From: Amoebophrya sp. A120 | Lineage: Eukaryota; Sar; Dinophyceae; Syndiniales; Amoebophryaceae | NCBI GenBank assembly: GCA_905178155.1 | Contig: CAJINV010000009.1 | Coordinates: 1,423,907-1,487,906, forward strand | Length of the DNA: 64,000 nt | Reading direction: 5' to 3' | Part shown: positions 11,501-21,763 of the stretch, in pieces | Layout of the letters: every line of letters starts with the position of its first letter | Numbering within the stretch: position 1 is the stretch's first letter | The notes under the pieces: generated by a model | The model's input: the letters and a program-made list of their open reading frames with translations, nothing else | Told to the model about the DNA's origin: nothing | Databases searched by the model: none | Made by a program: the position numbers and the translations under genes

Positions 11501-14500
11501 GAGTATGATGATTGCAGGTGCGAGACATTCAATCCATACTGCGGCAGTGACCACTTACTCAATGGCGCGCACGCGTGCGGGCTCCGAACGCATTGCACCG
11601 CAGCCAATTGCTGTCGCAAGAAGTGTGCCTTTGCGACCTGTAGAACCACAGATGGGATCCCTGCGGCTGAATACCACATCAAAGATTCCGGCACTTGTCT
11701 CGATCACAGTTGCGCGAATAATAACGCGAACCATGTGCAGTGTTGTGCTTTGAATGAGCCCTGCCAGGCGTCGCTCTGTGCAGATTTCACGTCACTCAAG
11801 GACCAAGCGACGAGGCCGATGTATTGCGAAACAAGGGAGTGCGTGAGCAACGAAAACCAAAACCGTGCGCATTGTTGTGAGGACAACGAGAGCTGCAAAG
11901 ATATGAAATGCAATACGGTTTCTCGTCGGGGCTGGCTGCACAAGTCGAATATTGAAGACGACAACCTCCGCTGCAACGCAAAGAGCTGCGACGCATCTGA
12001 TTCGTCCGCTGATCTTGAGCATTGCTGCGTGGAGGGCTGCAAGCGTCCAGTGGATTCGGACCGCTACTATGGATTCGACATTGCGAATTGGGACGATCTG
12101 CGCGAGCAGGAGCAGCTGTATCCGAAGTCCACGTCCGATTTCCAGGCGTCTTCCAAAGTTGGATGTAGCACGACGCACTACGAAGACCACAGTGTTTCCG
12201 AAGTTGTCAAGTGCACGGGGTCAGGTGCTGAATTAGAGCTGAACCCTAAAAAGTGCCTCGAGCTCTGTAGCTCATCCGGAACGGTCTGCAACAGCAACCA
12301 GCTTCCAGCTTCGGGGGCGTATTGTAACACGCACCGCTGTGAAAATACTGAGAACTCGCATTGTTGTCGGGAGAAATGCACGGAGATCGACTGTCCTGCT
12401 CTGCCGCACTTCGATCCCGGCGTGGATACCGCTATTCCGGGCGGTTGGTTCCAAACGTATGACGAAGCTGCTGTATGCGTCGAAGCCTCGTGCGACCCGG
12501 CGAAGGATACGGATGTAGAAAGTTGCTGCAAAAAAGGCTGCTACGGACCACCGGAGGCCGATCGGGTGCCGTACAATATTGCTGGGAACGATTGGTACAC
12601 GCAAGTCTTGAAGAAGACATACTTCGACACTGCGAATAGTGCTAAAGTCGGTGAGCACTCGGAGTGGGTAAATGACAGCGACTGGAGCTGCTCACCCCAC
12701 TACCATGGAACACCGGAATTCAAGTGCCCACGGAGTGGGGAGGTGCTGCAGGTGAGGGGCTGCCATCCGACTTGCCGCTGTACAGCCGACTTAGGGGATG
12801 ACAGGGCCCTGGGGAATCCGGAGAGTCCGTGGGGGGTTGACGGTTCCGGATTCTCGGAAAGTCGCTATCGTAAAGCTGTGGATGGTAAAATCATTGACGT
12901 GGGCACATGCCCCGCGCCGGGCTCGTCCAAAGGACGGCAATTCTGTGGCACTTGCAAGCCCGGGTACGGTAGGCTGCTTTCGCACAAGCCAGGAGGAGAA
13001 CTTCGCGAATTTCTTCAGCATTATATCCCGGTGGAGGTTTCGAACAAGATGCAGGCTGATAACGTCGCAGTGAAAGACGAGGTCCGGTGCTGGGCTGTGT
13101 GTGCGGAACAGGTGCAGTGTGGGGTGGATGCAGATGCAAAAACCAACAGCCCCGGCAACTGGGCGGATCCTTGGGCTCCCTACTTCGTGACGCGGAAAGG
13201 TCATGACCGCGTGCTCGTGGCAGCAAGGCTCCAGCCCGACTTTGATTTTTCACTTGCGGTTGACGCAGAGACTCCTACGGACACTGAAGAGACCCTGCTG
13301 TGTAGCGGACAGGAGGGCACAACAGCGAACTGTCGCGCAAGTTGCTGCGTGCAGGGCTGCAAGAGACCAAGAGGAGATGGAATTTGGTCCCACGATGTGA
13401 CCCATGACTCCGGAGCCGGGTACGCTGTAGCAGTGGGCGGGGATGAAGACCGTGGCTGGGAGGAAATGCTGACCGACGCTGCTGGGAATCTCGCCTACTA
13501 CCCTGACAACGGCGGCGACAGGTGGAGTACACACCAGCGCCTTCGTTGTGCGGATGGATACAAGAAGTCCAATCCGGAAAAGGAGCCAGAGTACCAGTGC
13601 GCTGGCCAAGGCGAATACGTTCAGTTGAGGGGGTGTGAGCCCGTATGCAAATGCACTGATGGCGAGGGCGCTGATGTTGGCGAAGTGGATCAGGAACTTT
13701 GCAACCGCATGGCGGTACCGGGTAAGCAGGCCTGCAAGAGCTGTACCAATGCAGACACACTGTTAAGAGAAGAAACAGAGGACACCATATCCACAGAAAA
13801 AATTCCATCCACATCCATTTTTTGCATGACAAACACGCGACTTGATACGTGGTTTGCGTGACAAATTGGATGTGGATGGGTTTTTTTCTTTGGATACACC
13901 AACGCCGGAAGAGAGAAGAAGTGTTGGGCATGGTGCGAGGGTCAAACTATGAGGACCACCTACGGATACCAGTACGCTGGTCAGAGCACGACGGGAAATA
14001 AATGCAGTGTTCAGGAGGAGGACGGGGACGCCTGGTATCAGAGGAAACGAGAGGACCCTGAAGACGACACCTCCAGTTTGGTCGTGTATTGTGAAGATTG
14101 GAAGTTCGACAGTCTCAACTGCTTTGAGTCGTGCTGTGTTCTTGGCTGCAGTCAAGTTTCGGCAGATGCGAGATATGTACAACCCCAACCCGCCGGCACG
14201 TCAACCCAGATCCCGATTTTGTACGAGTACGATCTCAGCGCTTCTTCTCGGAATGGAGTAGAGAACGATTGGCAGGCGGTATTGCAAAGCAAACACCTGT
14301 ACCCAAACCCACACGCCACGTGGAAAAGCTCCATCGAATACTGGCACTGGAATGGAGAGAGCCTCATCGAAGACGACGGATGGGGACGCTGCAGTGACGG
14401 TTACTATCCTGACGCTGTGTTGGAGATCCGCTGTCTGGGCGAAGGGCAGGAAGTGAAGGCCCGAGGTTGTTCCGATAACTGCAAGCTGGTTCAGCAGAAC

Positions 14501-17500
14501 GCTGACATTGGGGACGCTAAGATGTATCGTTGCGGCGACTGGGGCTACGGGGCCGCGCTGTACGCCAGCCAACGGGTTGTAAAGCCGGACGTTTTACAAG
14601 ATCGCGCGGCAGGCTACGAATCCGTGCGCATAAGCGACACTAACAAAGAAGGAAACAGCGGCCCGCTAACTGTGGCAAGTTGCTGTGGCCAGGGAACGCA
14701 GTGCGGCGGTTTGTTTCTGCACGAAGGAGACCAGAGCCGGGACCTGGGGACATTTGCAGACATTGGCAGCGCAAATCGGCCCCGAGCGAAACACTTTTGC
14801 AGAGACATGTTTGGTTACGGAGACCCCAAGCCTAATCATGTCCCAGTCGCAGCACCTTTTCGGCCAACCGCCGTGCAGACACCGCACAACGAAGGTTGGA
14901 AAGAGTGCTGCGAACCTGTAGCCAGTTGCAAGGACGGCTACTTCGCAGAAGCTTTGGCCGAACCATCCCCGCCGCAGGTGAGTGCTCAATTTTTCTGGTA
15001 TGGTGCTGCATATTCAGGGCGGGACGATGGCACTATCATCACGAAACCCTACCGCTGCCCGGATCGCGAGTTCCGGTTTGACCTTGATTCGCTGCACAAT
15101 GCGCGCCACGATGTGCAGGAGCACGGCTCTGCCGGCGTTACCCAAGGCGTCGGTGGCACGACGGGCTTTCTCGGCAACCACAGTGGGCGTGTCAGAACCG
15201 CTGGCGAGGGTGCGGCCGGCGGGTTTGGATTGCACAACGGCACGTGTGGAGGAAGTAGGCAGTGCTCCTGGCTCCGCGACGAGGTGTCCTGCTGTAAGCA
15301 GCGCGCGGTGTGCCCGTTTCACAACCCCGTGGTGCTGGAGCAGCAGATGCGGCGCGCCGGTATGGCCTACGTCTACGATAGGCACTTCATGTTGTACAGC
15401 CAGTACTTCAGTTTTGAACAAGACCGCACAAAGAACAGCAAAGTGTTTGCTTTGGTCGACTGGTGTTCGCACATGGCGGCGGATTATGGTGCCTACAGCC
15501 TCGGAATCCCGGACTACGATCCGAGCAAGATCAGCGGTGAGATTAAGCTGGACTACTGCAAGTCCGATGAGTGCAAAGTTACCGACCTGCGGACCTGTTG
15601 CGTCCTCTACCAGGAGTTGCCCCGCCCGGTAGATAGCTCCACCGGCCAGTCCGAGCTGGTGCCAAGAGCATGCAGCGCAGCTAGTGGAGCAGTAGGGGCG
15701 TACGACTGCATCGCTAACGAAGTGTGGTTTTACCACTGCGACGAGCGGGGCACTCCCGAGTTTCACTACAGTCACGAGAGTGCAGCATGGGCGTGCAACG
15801 CGTTGGGTGTTCGGTGCCATGGGTACCAGTACTCTCCGTTGTTCGCGCGCTACCACCCCAGGAATCCCGACCCCGAGAACGCGCTGTACACTTTGCTTGT
15901 GGATTACGGCGAGTTTGCTGAGTACTACGCGAACGCCTCCAGTCCGGCGACTGGTCATGTGACGACGCCAGCAAGTGCAGAAACCCCAGCGGAAGCAGGC
16001 GCGACGAGCTCGAGCTCGTTCGAGCGGCCGACGGATCACATGCTGTGGGCGGGCACTGGCATCGGACAATGCGCAGCGGTGTCGGCGGACGAAAGGATCG
16101 GGTTGGGCCTCAACGACAACCAGCGTGGAGTACAGAGGGATGAAGAACAAATACAGAGCATTGACACCATGCGGACGCACCTGAGTGGAGCCCTGCGTGC
16201 CTGCCTTGATTCCCCCGACTGTTGCTACGTCCGCTACGACTTCAATGGGCCAGATTTTCTTGTCGACGGCTTGTCCCGTGTCGAGTCTGTGGGGCACCCG
16301 GTAAATAATTACATCTCGGATATGGATGACGCAAAGAAAACGCGTGTGCCGGGCTTCACCCCAGAGCGGGAGGACGACGACGCGGACCGACTGCTCTTTG
16401 AGCTGACCGACGACGCGTTTGAGTTGCGAAAGAAGATGCAGTGCTGCCTCCGTCGGTATTCCTGCACTGAGAACATTTTGCCCCAGGTGGGCAGCAGCAT
16501 CCAGGAGACGTTCGTGAAAGCCAGCTGCTTGGGTCAGCAGCCAGGATTGCCCATGCCCATTACTGCGCCAAACGCCAGGCCGTGGAGGGTGGCGACCGAA
16601 TTTAACCCGACAACGAACCAGGACTGGTTTCCGCTGTGGGTGGAAGATGGATTCGATCCCCCCGACGGGCCGGAACTCATCAAGGGCGCCAGTAGCGCCA
16701 CACGTGCGGACGACATTGAGCACTACCACGGAAAAGGGCACAACGGGGAGGATATTGAGGTTTCCGTCAAAGATCGGGGAGAGGAGCAGTACTGGTTCCA
16801 CGAGTGCGCCGAGTACTGTCAGCAGGATTTCGCAATGGAGGTTTTGCGCGCGACGAAAGAAGCGGTGCGCTGCCAATGTTGGCGGAGGGAGGCGGACTAC
16901 GAGAAACGTGTCGCCTGGCTGAAGAGCAAGCAAGACGACTACCGACCGAAAGTAGACAGTGAATCCAGCCGGGCAAACGCGGGGTTCTCCTTTTTCTTTC
17001 TGAACACCGATGTGAAGCAGCCAGTCAAGTGCGCCAGGATTAGCTACAAGGAGCTCCTGCAAGACTACAACGAAAATTTGCTTGCGGCCGCAGCGGAGCA
17101 AGACAAGGAAGATCAGTCGGTGCGCGAGTTGTTGGCGGGAAACGCTGCACCCGGGGGATCAATCCCCGAGATTTCCTTCGAGAGCCTGCGAGTGTCGAAG
17201 GAGTACCTCGTCGACAACGGGCTTGTGTCCCGCGTCTACCTGAAAGACAACCGAGTACTGGAGCGCAGCTGGCCCGCGGGAGATCCGAACTCGAAGGACA
17301 ACGTTTCCCCAGCGGACATCAAGGCAGAGATCCCTCCATTCGTGGGTCAGCGTGCGCCATTGCCTCCCGGAGCCAGTTGGTTGACACCACGGATTTCGAT
17401 CCTCGAGTCTGACCTGAAAGCTTTCTACGGGAACAGCTCCGCGCTGCGACGGGGAATGGAATCCGCCCTGAACAAGCATTTGGCGCACCAAACGTCCGGA

Positions 17501-20420
17501 GGCTCCAACGTGGACGCTGACGTTGGCGTGTTTTCACCGTATAACGGCACGGAGGACAAAAAAACCAGTGACGCAACGATGGACGCTTCGAGTTCCGTCG
17601 ATTCGGCATCAGCACTGCTATCGCTGGTCGCCGAAATCAAAGAAGTAGAAGCAGATTACTTTAACTAGCAACATGACACATAGTGCTCCGATATGACATA
17701 TGGGCACGGCGACATGAAAACTCCTGCAAGAGCACCACTTCTCATATTGTAATTGTTGTTTTGTATAATTGTCATATTATTGCATATTGCTCGTGACCGG
17801 CTGACGGTGACGGCTGAAAATTGGCCCCAACCAAAACGCTGTCTCTCGGCTGTTGTGGCCATGAGGTTAGGGCGCGCATGCTCTTGCGCCGACTTTGGGC
17901 CGATCGAGCAGGCGCCTACTGTGCACCTCTTTTGCGCCTCTTGGCAAGGCGTCTCGCCAGCCTACAGTGAGGGCGGCGCTAGTCCGCTCGGGCTCCCAGC
18001 AGTCTACTTCTTCAATTGGTGTCGCAGCTGCGCCATGTAGTGCGCCGCTGTGTCTTTTTGCAGCATCTGGGCCGGGAAGCTGGCCTCGCAACGCAAGTAG
18101 CGGCGGGCGCTGCCAGGTCGGCTTCCAGGTCCCGACGTTCAGCAAGGTCATATTGCTCAAGCTCTAGCAGTCATATTGTCATTTTGTGATATTGCCATAC
18201 TCGTATTGCATATTGTTATTGGTAAAAGTGTCGAAATTTTGCTCGTTAATGCAATATGTAGAAGGCCGTCCGCCGCGGGGCCACGACCACGACCAGGCAG
18301 GAGCTACAACAACTGTAAAGAGGGCCAGCACGGTTGACGATAATACGAGCGGCAGAATAAATGGCGTAGAAGATAACGCAGTCATGCTTTCACGGGAAGA
18401 AAAGCAGCGCGCTGCGCTAGAGAAGCTGCAGCAGCGGGGCGGCGGTTCCGATTCCGAACGACTTGAAGAAAGCACGAGCCAGAAAAAGGCCAAGCTTCTC
18501 CGCTCGATGGCAACGTCTGCTGCAACTTCCACAACAGATCCAGACGATAAGGATTCTCGTCGTGTCTTAGCTGCGACCGACGGGAGGAGCGGCAAGACTA
18601 AATCGCTGCTGCGACTATTGCAAGTTTTGCACCGAAGTAGGAGTGCCTCGGCGACAGTCATAGGAGTGTTGAGTGGCCACTTTCTGGGCGAAGAACCCCC
18701 CGGAGAGAACGACGCGGAGTACTACGAAAGTGGCGGAGCTGCAGGCACTTCCGTAGGTAACAAGGACGCGGCCAACACGGAAAGCAACTTGTTTGCAGAA
18801 GAAGTGTACGTGGATTCTGCTGCCGCAGCGAAGGCAGCAGGGGGCGACCGCCGCGACGCACTCCTCTACGAAGAGGGCGGATTTTCCGTCCATCTCGCGT
18901 TTCTCACGCAAGCCGCGGAAACTGAAGGGGCCAGCAAGGTGGCAGAAGTGTTGCTGCGTGACTTTTCCTCCGATCCAGCGCAACAGGAAGGGGTCGCCAC
19001 CATCCTGGAAAAATACCTAAAAAAGTACATTGCAGAGGAGCAGCAGCAGAAGGGCTTGGGCTCTATGACCGAGGAGTCTTTTCGCGTACTTCTCAAAGGT
19101 CCGACACGGGTCGCCTATCCGTTCGATCCAGATGGACTTCATGCCGCACTAAAGGCCTCGGCGTCGGGAGGTGGCGGCGAAGGTAGCGCGTCGAGTCTCC
19201 TCCACATGGCTACAGAAGCTTCGGCAGCTGCAGCCGTTTCAAACGTGTCCTCAACTTCACCGTCCGCCTTGTTGTTGTCTGCTACGCCCCCGGCCTCGCA
19301 GCTGACGAGGTTCTCGCGAGGAACTACTACAGAACAGGAAGCTACAACGGATCGTGTTGAGGATCTGCGACTTGAGGACGTTTCGCAACACCAGAAAGAG
19401 ACGCAGGTGCTCCAAGAGAAGACGACAGAAGAAGAACAAGAAGGAGCCGCAAACACTACAAGGCGTAGGAGAGAAGCTGCTTCCTTCGTCGTTCCTCAAG
19501 TGGATTTGCAAATAAGAGCGAATCAAGCACGGGCCACCCGACGAGGCGATGACGTCGACAGCCAGGACGAGACGACTGCAGACGCCGGAGGCGCTGCAGA
19601 CCGGGCAGAGAATACAACGGCGGCCCTTACGGAAGGGGATGCGGCCAAGGCAGAAGAACAGTCCTGGTGTAAACTAGTATTCGATCCTGGGTACGCCGAG
19701 CTGTTTCAGAACACCATCTACGGCATCTGTGTCTTCGGAGAGGTGATTCTTTTCGTGGTCTTCTTACTGTACACCTGTAGGCATAACCTGCTGGGTACCC
19801 GTCGGGAAAACCCGCGCGTTGCTGAATTGGAGGAGCAGCGCGAAAGCGCGCGCGCAGCGGCCGAGGAAGCAATGGAAGATGCGAAATTACAGCTCTCGCA
19901 TTTCCGCGGCCGCGCAAAGGCGAAGCAGGGGATGCAATTGGCGACCGGAAAGCTTGCAAAAGCCGGGCAGGCGCTCGCAAAACAGGCCACGACGGACAAT
20001 GCGGCAAAAGCCAAGCCGCAAGGAAAAGGGCAGCGGGAACCGGGCGCGTCCGAGGGCGTTGGCAACGCAGCCATGCGGGGTGCGGGTGGCGTTTCCATCA
20101 GCGGCGGCAGTAGTGCTTTTGGGCAGATGGGGAAAAGTGCCACTGCAAGCGGGGCCTTCGGGAAGAATGCGGCGACCGGCGGCGGAAGCTTTGCGTTTGG
20201 GGGAGCTGCGGGCGGCAGCGCGGCCGTAGCTTCAACTGGAGGCGCGGGGCCAGCTGGCAGCGTCGGTTTTGGAAAAGCCGCAAACGTTGCAGGTGGGAGC
20301 ATGGCATTCGGCAAGTCCGTCGGTGTTGGAGGCAGTTCGGCTTTTGGAGCGAAGCCCTCCATTGGTGGAAGCTCTGCTTTTGGTAGCGCTAGCACTGCTT
20401 TCGGGAAGAAAACAGAATGA
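8521..20420 (+). CDS. giant type I membrane protein: Cys-rich ectodomain, one span, FG-repeat tail
   Basis: Joined exons: 8521-9596, 11410 to about 13786, 13901 to about 17644, 18258-20420, roughly 3,120 codons. The exons are separated by introner-like insertions; all joints keep frame. An N-terminal hydrophobic stretch (VPLFCLLVHLC) suggests a signal peptide, followed by a Ser/Thr-rich linker. Then come about 2,000 residues with dozens of cysteines in repeated patterns: first short modules ending HCC or QCC (HCCEDNESCKDMKC), then four long modules beginning CCxxGC (EHCCVEGCKRP, ESCCKKGCYGP, ASCCVQGCKRP, ESCCVLGC); at least three of these close with RGCxxxC. One membrane span (GICVFGEVILFVVFLLYTC, nt about 19725-19781) is followed by basic residues, a coiled-coil-like stretch, and a Gly-rich tail with eight FG dipeptides (SSAFG, MAFGK). 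Topology (Cys outside, basic inside) agrees with fusion into one gene. Possible roles are a surface receptor or a pore-membrane protein. Family not recognised. Confidence 0.65.
9623..9666. repeat. 44-bp perfect palindrome in the left TIR
   Basis: Perfect dyad centred between 9644 and 9645 (central CCCGGCCGGG). Identical to 11329-11372. Could fold into a 22-bp stem. Confidence 0.95.
11059..11164. repeat. short direct repeats inside the TIR element
   Basis: TCCGCATTACAGTAAA occurs at 11059 and 11136, each followed by a CGCGC-CTTT tail. A shorter relative (TCCGCATAACAG) lies at 11109. The second copy runs into the right TIR. Confidence 0.8.
11329..11372. repeat. 44-bp perfect palindrome in the right TIR
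   Basis: Same palindrome as 9623-9666, centred between 11350 and 11351. Confidence 0.95.
13782..13900 (+). mobile_element. 114-bp introner with TIRs and ACACC duplication
   Basis: ACACC occurs at 13782-13786 and 13896-13900; the period of 114 nt keeps codon phase. Inside, imperfect inverted repeats of about 30 bp include a perfect 13-bp pair (CCATCCACATCCA at 13805, complement at 13867). The segment carries TTTTGCATGACAAAC and TTTGCGTGACAAA, and an in-frame TGA at 13859-13861. Removing one period gives a continuous frame from DTLLREETEDT into NAGREKKCWAWC. No boundary within the duplication gives GT-AG. Confidence 0.7.
17645..18264 (+). mobile_element. 613-bp introner with GTAGAAG duplication
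   Basis: GTAGAAG is present at 17645-17651 and 18258-18264, in both cases in the codon phase GTA GAA G. Deleting one 613-nt period joins EIKEVE to GRPPRGHDHDQAG without a stop, although the two frames are offset. The ends show imperfect inverted similarity (TTTAACTAGCAACAT on the left; reverse complement of ATTTTGCTCGTTAATG on the right). AT-rich arms surround a GC-rich core (17,800-18,110). None of the eight possible boundary choices gives GT-AG; AA-AG and GT-AT are among them. Confidence 0.7.
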
Positions 20421-21763
20421 AAAACTAAAATTCAAATCAATGCAAATACTGTAACAACGTGTTAACTACTCAAAATATTCAATACATAGACTTCGATATC
20501 ATAAACTCTACTTTCACTGCATCTCGCACCGCAACGACTCGTAGGAGACCTGGACGAGGGCGACCGCGAACACTTTCTGCCATGCGTGATTGCTCTTAAA
20601 CTTTTGAAGAATTGCAAAAGACTTCTAGTACAGGCACACAAGAATAAGAAATGCACATCGTGACCCTTGTTTACAACGCTTAGTATTTTTCAAGGTTACT
20701 GAAGACTACATTCAGGAGCCACATGGTGCAAAAAGTACTTTATCAACGAATATTGCAGTCTTTTAAAGAAGATGCAGTCTTCTTCTTCATGACGACCATC
20801 TTGTATGTGAAAAGTCACAATAATGTAAAAAGAAAGCGTTCTTTCACCAGAAACACGACAACGGAAAAAAATGGGCGGATCACGGTTCCCGTTTCTAGAG
20901 GGAAGGCACCCTGTAAGCGAGTTTGTCCCTCTCCAAAAAAAGTGATCCTCGCTTATCGATTGGACTTTTTTGTTTTGATCTTGACGGTGAAGATCATTGC
21001 TTGCGTATTGGCACCTGCTGGTGATCGCACTAGTCAGATCATCCTAAAGCATTGTATAAAATTGCGGGAAGAAAAATTCGATTGAGAAACTAACAAGCAA
21101 CGATACAATTGAACCGCAAGTTCCGATAGATGATTGCGGTGCCCCTCCTGTATGTCAATTGATTTTTTGCGCCACAACTGTCGCGTTGACTACGATATGA
21201 TCAAACTTTGACCGATGATCATGCCTGCGCCTGTGGAAAGCGAAAGCTGAGGTCTCGCCTTCTGTGAATTTCATGGTATGATCTCAAGCTCCTTGATTGT
21301 GTTTTTGTAACAGTCAGCGATACTGGATACATAGTACTAGTAGTGACAAACCGATTCGCTCGCGATCGGTCGCCGGGTCCCAACTTGGCAACGACCACAC
21401 GAGCTAGCAAACATATCCCGATTGGATATCTTAAACCACCTATCATCCCTCACATGTGAATACACATTGACATTAGAAGGCAACAAACGACCGAGGCGAC
21501 TCGTTTTATCGTGGCTACTTGTAAATACATCTTGGACCAAGAACAGATGCCAAACATTGGCCACCTCTCGGCCAAGCTGGTTCAAAGCCACTAACTAAAT
21601 GGACAGAGAAATGTACTACGTAAAGAACTTTTTTGGAAATAACACTGAGATACACAAACTGATATGAAAAAGGTGCAGCATTATCGTACCAGTTTTTACA
21701 TGAAGAATTTTTTCGTATTTTGATGTGGAGACCGGCAAAAGCAAAACTAACTAACTTTCTGCC
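20421..21763. other. 1.3-kb intergenic region
   Basis: AT-rich, no frame with protein-like composition; the longest open stretch (20723-21085) is Lys/Val-rich and looks random. Presumed 3' UTR of the giant gene and 5' flank of the next. Confidence 0.55.

Noticed and set aside
15014-17101. 695-codon open frame on the minus strand opposite the Cys-rich exon
   Set aside because: It is the antisense shadow of a GC3-rich coding exon; the + strand frame has ordered cysteine modules and continuous context, the minus frame has neither.
18186-18248. Start of a separate gene at 18186 with a hydrophobic leader
   Set aside because: The codon at 18186 is GTG and the leader lies inside the AT-rich arm of the 613-bp insertion; the first ATG (18249) has no signal peptide, and the frame joins cleanly to the upstream gene.
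20723-21085. 120-codon frame as a small gene
   Set aside because: Lys/Val-rich, AT-rich codons, no domain, in the spacer between two long genes.
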